Below are positions 10,864 through 21,630 of a stretch of 64,000 bases of DNA, one piece after another. A program made the translations under genes and the position numbers. Below the pieces are notes generated by a model. The model searched no databases, was not told the origin of the DNA, and saw only the letters and a program-made list of their open reading frames with translations. Position 1 is the stretch's first letter, and each line of letters starts with the position of its first letter. This DNA comes from Acanthosepion esculentum (Eukaryota > Mollusca > Cephalopoda > Sepiida > Sepiidae), in contig OZ038480.1 of assembly GCA_964036315.1 (NCBI GenBank), forward strand, positions 9,734,703 to 9,798,702, written 5' to 3'.

Positions 10864-11375
10864 AAATCCGTAGATGGTAGGGATTATTCCAAGGAGGTCT
10901 TTTTAATGTAAAAATATTAAGTTAAAAAATCCGTGATGAGACCTAAATGTATAAATTTATATACATAGTAATATCAATAATAAGGAAACAACTTTAAATA
11001 ATCATCATATTATCGGTTATAAATTTATTTCAACAGATATACATATATATATGCCTCATCAGACTGACTACATTTTATTAAATGATATAAATTCAACCAG
11101 ACAATTTGACAATAAACCAGACGTTTAAAAATAAATATAAAAATAAAAAATGAAGTAGGGACATTAACGAGACTTAAAAATATGTTGTGTGTGGGGGGGT
11201 TTACACTGTTGAAGAAAGAGAAGTGGGGGAAGATAAAAGATGTTTGTATCTTAGGGTAAGGGAAGGTTGGGGAATTTTTTATGGGTAACCTTTTAACCAC
11301 AACTAGTATCCAATAAAATTTACGGAAATGGTATATTTATGTTGTTATTCATTTCAGCATCTTCATCATTATGAC
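10860..11375. other. AT-rich spacer
   Basis: No gene or element recognised. Confidence 0.4.
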
Positions 11376-11617
11376 TGTTATGGGAACTTACCTATAACGA
11401 CAGCGTGAACTCTTCCTGACACTATAAATACTGCGCCTCTCAAGAGAGAGGGACGTGTCGGAATCGAGTCGAGCCAATATTAGTTCACTCTAAACCAGAC
11501 TGACAGTCATACTAACACCTTCAACATCTTGTATTATTATTCTGTGTAATATATCTTTGTTATTTCTACTCTTGTGTTCGTGTTGTTCTTCCTTAGTCCT
11601 AACCTTGGACCATAACA
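11376..11617 (+). mobile_element. Solo LTR, 242 bp, with 5-bp target duplication
   Basis: Starts TGTTATGGGAACTTACC and ends CCTTGGACCATAACA, so the termini TGTTATGG and CCATAACA are inverted. The five bases before it (ATGAC, 11371-11375) are repeated exactly after it (11618-11622). A TATA-like CTATAAATACTGC lies at about 11424. No internal retroelement body and no second LTR adjoin, so this is a solo LTR. The same family, in reverse, is at 15130-15739. Confidence 0.9.
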
Positions 11618-11622
11618 ATGAC

Positions 11623-11704
11623 AATAATAATAATAATATTATTATTATTATTAATAATAATAATAATAATATATAATATATGAAAATATATAAAAATAAA
11701 TGAA

Positions 11705-11735
<31 letters not shown>

Positions 11736-11740
11736 TAATA

Positions 11741-11810
<70 letters not shown>
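11623..11810. repeat. (TAA)n, (TAAA)n and (TA)n compound microsatellite
   Basis: TAA/TTA units at 11624-11670, AAAT units to about 11722, TAA units to about 11742, then about 34 TA units at 11744-11810. Confidence 0.95.
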
Positions 11811-11812
<2 letters not shown>

Positions 11813-12018
11813 CCTGAATTGAGCACTATCAGTCTTTGGCGTGTTTATTCACAGAGTAAGTACCTAAAAATTCGCCTTACATCCAACAGTTCTCTAACGG
11901 CTTAGGGGTAACTCTCCGACTGTTACCGAATCATTCGGGCTTCGGTCCCGGTTTGAAGTAATCGGATGTCTAGTCATTCTGTTAGGTATGATATTGCCAA
12001 ACAGTCTATCGGTGGATG

Positions 12019-12021
<3 letters not shown>

Positions 12022-12068
<47 letters not shown>
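12022..12068. repeat. (TA)n microsatellite
   Basis: About 23 TA units ending in a short GA run. Confidence 0.96.
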
Positions 12069-12071
<3 letters not shown>

Positions 12072-12326
12072 AGAGAGCTATAAACAAATTTTTAGTGTTT
12101 AAATTCTGAAATAGATTCCTATTTTTAAGACAATTTAAACATATTTCTATTACGACATTTGCATATGATTTCATTTCTCTTGTTTAATAAGTGGCTTGTA
12201 TTTTTTGTATTTAATTATTTGAATTTTATCTTCCAGACATAGATTGCATCTGTTTCTGAAGCTGTTAGAACATTGTGAGTTACTGATGGTATTACATTCG
12301 ATCTGTGGGGAGAAGCCTCATTTTTT

Positions 12327-12367
12327 GTCACTAGTAGTAGTTTAATGCACAATGCAATCGTCAGGTG
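12327..12367 (-). ncRNA. Diverged hammerhead-like relic
   Basis: On the minus strand CTGACGATTGC, a loop ATTGT and GCATTAAAC follow the same plan as the 10-kb family (CTGACGATTGC, loop, GCATGAAAC). The conserved G of GAAA is T and no clean cleavage triplet is present, so this is a relic at best. Confidence 0.3.
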
Positions 12368-12468
12368 ATCATTGAAAACTGAACGTTGCATAATTTAAAT
12401 ATTGATATTTATACAGTACTGTAATGTTAGCGGAGCAGTCAATTTATTTGCAGCAAGGGAAGGATAAT

Positions 12469-12471
<3 letters not shown>

Positions 12472-12544
<73 letters not shown>

Positions 12545-12560
12545 TATATATATATATATT
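12472..12560. repeat. (TA)n microsatellites around a short (CA)n
   Basis: TA units at 12472-12533, CACACA, then TA units at 12540-12559. Confidence 0.95.
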
Positions 12561-12593
12561 TGTGTATTTAGGCAGAAATCCTTCTTTCATACA

Positions 12594-13156
12594 CATTTCA
12601 TTAAAAACGACTGACAAGGTGCTTTTATTTAGTTTTTTATATAATTTCTCGTGCGATTTAATAAAGTTTTTCTTTTCAGAGGATAAATTATATAAAAACT
12701 GTCCGAATGTTCTTTTTATCCGAGCGCTTTCGGCTATACATTTAGCCATTTTCAAGGATTCAAGCTATTCGGAATATACTTGTCGATAACACTAATATAA
12801 TAGTATCATCCACATGCAAAAAGGCTAAAAATAATCGAAGCCTTATTAATAAAAACAAACAAACCAACACTTAATAATATTAACTTTGAACATGGACATA
12901 ATATCTTGACCGTGTTTTGAAACAAAAAAAATGAATCACTTTATAAAACATACATATAACAAACTATTTCTAATTCTAACAGTTGAAATATAATCCTTGA
13001 AAATGGCTAAATGTATAGCCGAAAGCGCTCGGATAAAAAGAACATTCGGACAGTTTTTATATAATTTATCCTCTGAAAAGAAAAACATTATTAGATCGCA
13101 CGAGAAATTATATAAAAACTAAATAAAAGCACCTTGTCAGTCGTTTTTAATGAAAT
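12594..13156. mobile_element. Foldback element with long inverted arms
   Basis: The left arm (12594-12757) and right arm (12995-13156) are near-identical reverse complements. Shared words are ACGACTGACAAGGTGC, AGAGGATAAATTATATAAAA and GCGCTTTCGGCTATACATTT. The spacer of about 237 bp has no gene. Both outer edges abut (TA)n tracts. It may be a foldback/MITE-like element or two oppositely inserted copies of one repeat; no target duplication is visible because of the flanking TA. Confidence 0.75.
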
Positions 13157-13157
13157 T

Positions 13158-13159
<2 letters not shown>

Positions 13160-13219
<60 letters not shown>
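13160..13219. repeat. (TA)n microsatellite
   Basis: About 29 TA units at the right edge of the foldback element. Confidence 0.96.
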
Positions 13220-13222
<3 letters not shown>

Positions 13223-14869
13223 TAAAAAGGGTTTTTTATTTATAAGGGAATAACACTTGATATGAGAAAAGAACGTTTGTTGATATGGACAGTGTCGGGA
13301 CATTGCAAACAAATTCAGCGAGTGACTGTCAGTTGAATGCATCAATCAATCTTCAGATCATGTTTTATTCCATTACTATATAGGTCTCTGTGAGCTTATG
13401 GAAAGTGAGAGAAGGTCTAAAGTAGCCGTTACAATTCATTTTTACGGCTAGCTTTTTCTTATTCATAGTCCTGAACTTCAGTTACCTTAATTATTTATTT
13501 TTTCGTCAGTTTTTACATTTTTCTATTTGAAATAAAGCTTATTTTATTTCCATGTTTCCTATAGAGTATTATTTACTCTTTCCACTCGTGATGCAGTTGC
13601 CGGTAACATAGTAGAGGTAGTGAAACATGGTCTGAAGATCGAATGAGAAGTGTACCTGTCAGTTAAAGTACACTATTCCTATACTCATATTATCTATATC
13701 GATAGATTTATGTATAGTATTTATTATATGTTTATCTATATTTCCTCTTCTGTTAATGTCTATCTGAAGGAAAGGAGTGAGAGGAATGATACTGAGAATG
13801 AAATGGAAGTAAATCTAGGTGACGTAAGGATTCACTTTTTACGATCATAATACAACATTCCAGTAATCTTTCTCCGTTTTTTTTCTTCTTCTTAATGCGA
13901 GCAATGATGGATACGATATCATGGCGTATAATTTTAAAATCACTTTCTTGCTGATTATAGAAAGGATATGATTCCGTTTTTTATGGATAAGAGCGTCAGA
14001 ATGTGCCTATTTTACCATTTAGGTTTAGATTTTGTTTTTATATTTTCAACTCCATATGACGCAATGAATTAATAATATAATGAAATCGTCTTCACGAATC
14101 TATAGTCTGTATATTTTTGTATTAGTAATATTTTTTTAATATGGAAAGAAAATATTTTGCTATAATTACGTTCTTCATTTTTGTTCCTTATCGAGACTCG
14201 AAGATGCAAAATTACTGACAAATAAAGCATATCGACTTTGAAGCAAATAAAATAACATTATTAAAATGACGAAAGGCATCCAGAATAGAAACGTCTATGT
14301 TACTGTAACAATTACTATATCACTGAATGCAACAATAATTCAATAACTTTTAAAGCCATAAATAAGACGTTCGCTGTAAGAGTCTAAATCCCGATATCAG
14401 AAAAGGAGTGTAGAGGTTCCAAATTCATTTTATCCTGTAATTTATTATCACGATAAATGTGCCAATAATTATCATATTTAAACCTTTTTTTTTTTCTGGT
14501 TGAATAAACAAAAAAAAAGAAAAATAACAGCAAGGCCTTCGCAGAATCAGTAAGAAAAGTGAGGCGGCGGTGAAGGAGGTCAAGTGTGACAGCAGCAAAC
14601 AGGCAATAAAAATAGTAGATTTAAGACTCCATGTTCTAACTTCAGGGTTGTCCCACGGATCAATAACCTATTGGACGTTAGTTCCTAGCTTAAAATAAAG
14701 GAATCCTTTCCAAATCCCCTGCATAATACACACATGAAGAAGACCGAGGGGCATAGCAGCTGAAAAATTGTGATAATAACAACAAAGACAAGGAATCTAA
14801 AAATGATTAAACGGAATTTAAGTATTATAAGAAACAGAATGTAAGTATTGTAATAAGACAAAATGGAAA
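13220..14869. other. AT-rich stretch without recognisable genes
   Basis: Short open frames only. A T-run and A-run pair lies near 14485-14520. Nothing else stands out. Confidence 0.45.
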
Positions 14870-15119
14870 AATTGTAAGAATACAGAATGTAAGAATGGTT
14901 TCAGCAGACGGCGAAATATATGACACCGAAACCCGAAGACACATTAGATTCGCAAAATATAATTTTCAATTAATATTAAAAGTATTCAGAAACAATACAA
15001 ATTTGTTAAAAACAAAGAAAAGTGTACTAAACTCCCATGTAATATCGATTCTCCAATATGGCGGTGGTGAATGCTGTGTATTTTTTCACGGATGTAAAGA
15101 AGGCTTGAGGAATAATTAG
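14870..15119 (+). pseudogene. LINE reverse-transcriptase thumb relic, left part
   Basis: A 74-codon frame from 14895 reads SADGEIYDTETRRHIRFAK and goes on to KKSVLNSHVISILQYGG. This matches the thumb region of the mollusc LINE family seen at 34556-35600 (DGK..DTEIRRRI..AK... TKKRVLNCHVISVLLYG). It stops ten bases before a solo LTR. The same gene resumes after the LTR at 15740, so the LTR split it. Confidence 0.75.
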
Positions 15120-15129
15120 CAGCACAAAG

Positions 15130-15739
15130 TGTTATGGTCCAAGTTCCTTGTACCACAGTGATGGTCCAAGGTTGAACCAATGAAGAATAACTTGAACACA
15201 GGTATGGAATAAAACAGATATATTACAAATAGAAATATGTACAAAAGAAGTAGAAGTGTTAGTAATAACAATCAGGTTAGGTTAGCGAGAACTATGTTGT
15301 CTCGAAGTATCACTATTCCAATGTCTTACAGTAATCGTCTGACGCGACTGCAATGTCTTACAGTAATCGTCTGACTCACTCTCACTGACTCTCACGATGT
15401 TCATTAACACGCCCACGTGTGTCAAATGTGGCACAAGGCCGGTTTAATGTGGGCTTTCCGAGCCCGTAGGCTCGGGCATAAATTGCCCGTAGAACCCGTA
15501 TAAACGGGATCGGGTTGGTCAACCTCCCCGAACGAGGCTCTGCCCTTCGGCGGAACCTCGTCCGGGTTCCTCTCTGCCCAGAGACAGAGAGTTCCCCTCT
15601 GCCTCAGAGGCAGAGAGTTCGACCGTCTAGCCGAGTCGTCCAAAAAGGACTGGCTCTCACTACTGCTTCCTCTTGAGGGGCAGTATTTATGATGTCCGGA
15701 ATAGTCCATTATTATTATTATGGGTAAGTTCCCATAACA
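15130..15739 (-). mobile_element. Solo LTR, 610 bp, with 5-bp target duplication
   Basis: Plus-strand ends are TGTTATGGTCC and GGGAACTTA.. reversed as CCCATAACA. The flanking five bases CAAAG occur at 15125-15129 and again at 15740-15744. On the minus strand it begins TGTTATGGGAACTTACCCATAA and holds CATAAATACTGC, as in the 242-bp LTR at 11376. It also holds a GC-rich block (about 15425-15660) that the shorter LTR lacks and that recurs at 32490-32660 and 43530-43740. The outer end is partly duplicated (CTTGGACCAT occurs twice). Confidence 0.92.
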
Positions 15740-15990
15740 CAAAGAAACACTCGCAATTTCCTTGGACATATAGTGCTGAAATATTGTTTTGAAAAATCTG
15801 ACACTCACAGAACATATTGAAGGCAGGCGAGTCGGAGGGAAAGAGCCAATGCCCCATCTCACGAGTTTGTGTAAATGTAAGACATAACAGGGTCTCGAAG
15901 GGATATTAAAGAGACAAATATTGCTTAGTACTGCAAAGGAGTTGTGGAAAACCATGACTGTTCACGCTCTGAAAGGACATGGCACTTTAA
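15740..15990 (+). pseudogene. LINE C-terminal relic, right part of the split copy
   Basis: Continues the gene at 14870-15119. Frames read NFLGHI near 15758, GRRVGGKE near 15825, LTSLCK near 15860, then RQILLSTAKELWKTM and ALKGHGT near 15925-15985. These are the tail motifs of the same LINE family. Frameshifts and a stop after LCKCKT show decay. Confidence 0.75.
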
Positions 15991-16194
15991 GTTGTTATCT
16001 GATAAGTATATGAATTGCGCCCCAAACATCATTTGGAATATATATATTCTAATATTCATAACTTGTGGCAAAATTATAAAGCTGGTTTCAGATTGTGATA
16101 TGAAATGTGAATTGTTACAAACACTAAAAATATTTCTCATTTACGTATTTTAGCTTCCTACAAGAGGTACATTAGATTGTTTGATTTAAGACTA

Positions 16195-16850
16195 GTGTAT
16201 CTTTCATTTTTTGTTTTGCTACAATATTCAAAATGTTTTACAAACTACATATATTAGAAAATGAATAGAACATTTTGATGCACATTTTCCCATATTTTCA
16301 CATCTTCCCATTATTTTGGTTTTTGTTACAATGTTCAAGTCGTTTTGCATATGACATATATTGGAAAAAGAATAAATTTGTAAGCACATTTTCCCAGATA
16401 TTCACATTTTCCCAGATTTTTGTTTTTGTTACAATGTTCGAGGCGTCTTGCATATGACATAAATTGGAAAAAGTATAGACCAGTTTTATGCACATTTTCA
16501 CATATTTTCACGTTTTCGCATATTTTTTCTTTTTGTTACAATGTTCAAATCATTTTGCATACGACAGAAAATGGGAAAAGAATACATTTTTATGCACATT
16601 TTCGCATATATTCACATTTTCTCATATTTTTTGTTTTTGTTACAATGGTTAAGTCGTTATGCCTACGATATATAATGAAAAAGGAATATATTTTTATGCA
16701 CATTTTCGTATCTTTTCACATTTTACCATATTTTGTTTTTGTTACAATGTTCAAGTCGTTTTGCATCCGACATATAATGGGAAAATAATAGAACAGTTTA
16801 ATGCACATTGTCCCATATTTTCATGTTTAACTTGTTATCGCCTTTTAAAA
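16195..16850. repeat. About 104-bp satellite, six or seven units
   Basis: GCACATTTTC recurs at about 16279, 16384, 16491, 16595, 16699 and 16803. Each unit also has TTTTTGTTACAATGTTCAAG and a GCATA(T/C)GACATA segment. The first unit, from 16195, is more diverged. Open frames across it reflect the repeat. Confidence 0.9.
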
Positions 16851-17105
16851 CGTTATGTACTCGTAAATGCCATTAATCAAATGCGACCTCACATTCCAGA
16901 CATATAACACATCATCCTGCGAAAATCATAGACTAGAGAAAGCATGCGATTCTTCCATATAATAAACACACTTGTGGAGTGCAGATTTGCATTATATGCC
17001 ATCTGTAAATTGAACCTCCAATCGACTCGTTTTCAAATTGAACGTCCAACCCACTTGATTTCACTTGAAAATTCGTTTTTTTCTCAAAAGGGCAGATCAA
17101 AATAG

Positions 17106-18520
17106 AGCCTGTCTGAAGTTATTATGCAAATCAAATAAACCTCAATAACTCAAAAATTTCTCGACCAATATTTGTCAAATTTAACTGCGTCTATTTCCAC
17201 CCTTAGTAAAATATTAACCAAATTTTGTAATATTTGTAATGATTAGGTTTTGAGATATTTGGAATTTTCAATAATGGACTGCCTGAAGTTAGTATGCAGG
17301 TTAAACTAATATTAGCTTAAGACCTTTGAAATCTAATAAAAACTATTTTTCTTCTTGTCCATAATATTTGTTGAAACATGGGTAAAGGAGAAGATCTAAT
17401 AACTGATTAAAAACAGAAAATAACAAATGTATTAAGTAGGGGAATCTTTACATTGAAGATATCGAAGGAGCTTTGCAGACATCATCAGGCGATAAAGAAT
17501 GAAAATATATGTTAAGAACTCGAATCAAAGGAAAAGGCTTTAAGAATTTGTTTACTCGAGATTAACGTAAACTAAAGCGAGTTATATGGAAACAACTACT
17601 TTTTGTCCAGCGCTCAGTTCTTTGAAAAGGCTGGAATTGAGGAAGTAAAAAAAGACAAAAGGTGTAGAATACTTTGTGAATTGGGATCTGTAAAAATATC
17701 CCTTAGGCAACCTCAAAATTAAGCTAAGAAATACATGAAAATTGACTTTTCTAAGGTCGTTTTCACTGACGAATCTCCAGTGACATTTGATGGACCTGAT
17801 GGATGGGCCAAAGGATGGATTTTATCCAAGTCAGACGTGCCTGTGACTAAAAGAAGTCAACAAGGAGGTCGTAGCTTTACGATATAGGCTGGAATTGTTG
17901 CCAAACCATTATTGGACCATTCAAAGTAGATGAAGGAGTTAAACTGAACAGTGCTAACTATTGCGGTTTTATGAACAAGATTTTCTTTACATTGTACAAG
18001 TCCAAGTCTCTCAGTTTCAAATTGAAGTGTGTATTTATGCACGAAAATGCTCCTTCTCGTGTTTCTAAGCTTACCCGTGAATTATTTGCGCATAAAAGAT
18101 TTACAGGAGAGAAGGTAATGGTATGGCCACCATCAAGTCCTGATCTGAATCCGATCGAAAATCTATGGTCAATTGTGAAAATGAAATTATATGAAGGTGG
18201 CAAACAGTATAACAGCAAAGCAGACCTATGGGAAGCAATTAAAACTACAAAGTCGGAAATTGAACCTGCTGAAGTAAAAAAGAATTAACAAAAATCAATG
18301 GATAATAGATTACTGCCCGTTATTGAGAAGAAGGTCACTATAATAGAATGTAAAGCATTCAAAGACTTATCATATGTGTTTCTTATTTGTTCTATTATAG
18401 ACGTTGATCAATTTTTGATGATGTTTGACCTTTTTATTGAAGTAAAATGTGATTATTTGGTTTTGTCTAACCTCAGACAGAGGTTTTTTTAGAATACATC
18501 AAATACCTTCAATAAAAGAT
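17106..18520 (+). mobile_element. Second Tc1-type transposon relic with repeated end motif
   Basis: The left terminus reads GCCTGTCTGAAGTTATTATG (from 17107), followed by CAATAACTC. A second, inner copy of the end motif (CTGCCTGAAGTTAGTATG) lies about 172 bp further in, as in Tc1 elements with repeated binding sites in each end. The matching right end is not clear in this copy but is seen at 53400-53445 in a second copy of the element. The 3' boundary given is approximate. Confidence 0.7.
17378..18350 (+). pseudogene. Tc1/mariner-superfamily transposase relic
   Basis: ATG at 17378 opens MGKGEDLITD, a stop, then an N-terminal helix-turn-helix stretch (TLKISKELCR). The first catalytic aspartate is in VVFTDES (about 17760-17780). 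The second catalytic box reads FMHENAPS where QDNAPSH is expected, so D is E. The third is intact in SPDLNPIENLW (about 18139-18171). The C-terminal 105 codons from 17971 are open; upstream parts are broken by several stops and frameshifts. The protein would move the element; this copy is dead. Confidence 0.85.
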
Positions 18521-19676
18521 ATTGATACTACCTAAAATTTTAACTCAGGCTTTGTTTTGACATCTAAATTGATTGTTTAAAATTTGACAATTTTTTCAAA
18601 CCAAATGTTGAATTATTAAAATTTATATGATTTGCTTAATAACTTCAAACATGGTGTACATGTTCCAGATTTTTCATTTGTTTACATTGCAAATAATATA
18701 AGTATTGATTGTTAATATAATTAACTAATTGTTAAGTTTAATTATAATGCAAATGCTTAATTTAAGAGATTTGGACAACTTTTTTAACTTGTACATTCTT
18801 CGGTCATTAAAGTATACTGTTATAATTCGAAATTAATAGTAACTTCGGATGAGACATCTGACTGGAAATAGAATAAGAGAAAACTACTCACCTGATCCAT
18901 AGTAAATTTGGTGGCGTAAATAACTGAGCATCGCCCCTGAAAGACGAATTCCCAAGTTCGTGGAATATCATAAACTACTCCATTATCCTGAATTATTGCG
19001 ATTTAATATCTGAACGATAGAATTCCTGAAAATAAAACTTTGTCGTGACAAACCAGACAAATAACCAAAAGAAAGTTATTCAAATTATTCGCCATAATCG
19101 TTACTAATTTTGGTGTTTACTTGTTGTTTTGAACAAAAATGCAGAAACAAAATAATTGTTTATTTTTTAAAAAAAAGAAAAGTTTAGCTTCGCCAAGCAG
19201 AAATAATGCAAGAAACCTAACATTCATCGATTATATGATGGCGGTTAACAAGCTCGATTTACAAAAGATTTTGTTGGTGACATCATCTTTTAACCACAAT
19301 TGAAATGATAGTGTCGACAGCCCTGCGCCAGTATTTACGATCCTATACAGCTTTCAGGAGAATTTCCCTTCTAATTCACTCATGAGAACAAGCAAGATTA
19401 GTTTCCTGTTTCTCCTGTCATCGAATTGTGGAGGACGAGTTATTCGCTACTCGATGGCAGTGGGCCGCAAACTGGACTCTGGTAACTTTTACTAGGGAAC
19501 CAGTTATAAGTTCCTATAATTATTGTAGAATTTTTTTTTTTTTACAAAATTCCTTCTTTACTCAAGTTAAGGTTCAAAGTGGTATTGAAAATACATTTTT
19601 AATAAAAATTCCGTCCTAAATTTTACTTATGAACTTAGTGAAAAAAACAAAGTAACTAATAATAACAAAACAAAAG
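18521..19676. other. AT-rich stretch without recognisable genes
   Basis: No feature recognised apart from homopolymer runs near 19170 and 19530. Confidence 0.4.
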
Positions 19677-20250
19677 TCATTGAAACAAAACAAGTTCAGT
19701 CGACCATTGATGACAATTCCAGAACAACGTAACTATAAACAATTTTTTTCTTCCTCTGCCAACCGCTATGATGGAGAAAGCATTAGCTCGAACCATCACC
19801 AGTGAGACACGCTGCAAGAGCCACACCGTTTCGCGAGGCTCGTTCCTTAATCGAGACGCAATCGCACCAATCCTCCGAAGGAACGCCATCGAACGAGGGC
19901 CAATAACCCCTGAAGTCTCCACTGCCACAGGAGTAAAAAAAAAAAAATTATCAACAAGAGAAGAATATTTAGCTATTTTTTTTATCTCTGCGTCTCGTGC
20001 AATGAACCCCGGCTCAACCGCGGACCTGATCAAATTACCGGCCGAAAATGTATCCGCACAGGTCTCATCCCAAATCAACGACTTACCCAATTTAAAAGGG
20101 AAGATGGTAATGTCATCCGGCCGCTTTCCATCACCACGGTCGAGGCCTTCGGGTTCGATTTGGGAAGGGAACCCAGCTGCATCCAAACCTCTTTTGATGA
20201 TGTCGTTAATTGCTGCATGCCGTGGAAAGCGGCCGGCACTACGTTCCTAT
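19677..20250 (-). pseudogene. C-terminal domain of a reverse-transcriptase-type mobile protein (KRPDG family), copy A
   Basis: On the minus strand an almost open frame reads GRFPRHAAINDIIKRGLDAA, then GLDRGDGKRPDDITIFPF, LIWDETCADTF, FTPVAVETSGVIGP and LLQRVSLVMVRANAFSI. I recognise this as the end of a large uncharacterised invertebrate family whose full-length members carry a reverse transcriptase upstream. The RPD...WD.TC arrangement is reminiscent of a PD-(D/E)XK nuclease, which is only a guess. About 190 codons remain open, more intact than most relics here. The upstream reverse transcriptase is missing. Confidence 0.72.
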
Positions 20251-20589
20251 ATATCATTTCAATGGCAGGATGTTATCTCCAATAAAGATTTGTAAAAGTT
20301 TTGCGTAGTTTCCATGTAATCTTTTTGTTCTAGTGTCTTTGATCCGCACTGAATGCTGCGATTTCTTTTCGACAAATTTAGCTAATCAGTCAGTTAAGTG
20401 CCATGCGTGATACATGCTTAGACGATCATCTATCTTTCGATACATGACTAACGAGGCAGATATTTCCCGTTATAGGTTGCCATTTCTTTCTACTGTAGAT
20501 TCTGCTGTGGACCAATTGCCATAGCTGTGGGGGAGAGAAGAAGAGGATTCCTACCTTTCCCAAGGGTATTAGCACGTAAGTGAATGTAA

Positions 20590-20668
20590 TGGATCTGACT
20601 GGAATTCGAACTCGGCTCTCCGATTTCTCAATCCGAGCTGCTATCCATTAGGCCACCAAGTTTTACAA
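20590..20668 (-). mobile_element. tRNA-derived SINE head
   Basis: On the minus strand TGGCCTAATGGATA (A box, plus 20642-20655) and GAGTTCGAATTCC (B box, plus 20601-20613) have tRNA-like spacing. The anticodon arm does not pair well, so this is a tRNA-derived SINE head and not a functional tRNA gene. Confidence 0.75.
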
Positions 20669-21284
20669 ATATTCGGAGGAAGCAGATTTGGTTTAAATGG
20701 GAACATTTTGTTATGTCAAACTAAGTTTTGAGTCGTTAGTATTTTTATGTTTGGCTTTATAGTGTCGGGTGTGTGATAAACATCTGTTAAATCATCTTTT
20801 CCACATTTAAAATAATATTTTCTTTTTACTTTGGCTTACGGTAAATCGGTTTTATTTGAGCCTTTTCCTCAAAATATTTCCACAGACTTAACCTGTTACT
20901 GATAATGATCCTGCTGCGTGTTGAACACAAAAGAGGATTTTGTTGTAAAACTCCTTACAGCACATATCATTTACGAATGTCCCGTCAGTGAAATACTGGT
21001 ATATTACAAAATGGCACCGGTTGTCAGTGTTCAATCCAAGGTAAAAAGAAAAAAGAAAAAATGATTTGAAACCTGATTTTCTAGGCAGACATTGAGGAAT
21101 GACGCAACACAGTCGTCTTCACCTGTCTCTATTTGGCTTTGTGACATATGAAGCAAATTTTAATCAGAACAAAACATCTGGCCTACATTGCAGCTGTGTA
21201 TTTCCGGCTGGTGTCAGGTAATTATGATTTTCAATGAAGACATACAGGTAAAAATTGGGGCTTCACAATCTACTTACATTTATT
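20669..21284. other. Stretch with no recognised feature
   Basis: Mixed-composition DNA, no gene supported. Confidence 0.4.
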
Positions 21285-21630
21285 TTCACCTATTTTATTA
21301 AAAAGGAGTACTATTTATTTCATCTATTTTATTAAAAAGGAGTACTATTTATTTCATCTATTTTATTCAAAAGGACTACTATTTATTTCATCTATTTTAT
21401 TAAAAAGGAGTACTATTTATTTCATCTATTTTATTAAAAAGGAGTACTATTTATTTTCACCTATTTTATTAAAAGGGAGTACTATTTATTTCATCTATTT
21501 TATTAAAAGGAGTACTATTTATTTCATCTATTTTATTCAAAAGGAGTACTATTTATTTCATCTATTTTATTAAAAAGGAGTACTATTTATTTCATCTATT
21601 TTATTAAAAAGGAGTACTATTTATTTCATC
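21285..21630. repeat. 34-bp minisatellite, about ten units
   Basis: Unit CTATTTTATTAAAAAGGAGT followed by ACTATTTATTTCAT, repeated head to tail with rare substitutions (for example TTCAAAAGG variants and a TTTTCAC variant). Confidence 0.95.

Noticed and set aside
20590..20668. Functional tRNA gene
   Set aside because: Both promoter boxes are present but the anticodon arm and acceptor stem do not pair, so it is a SINE head.
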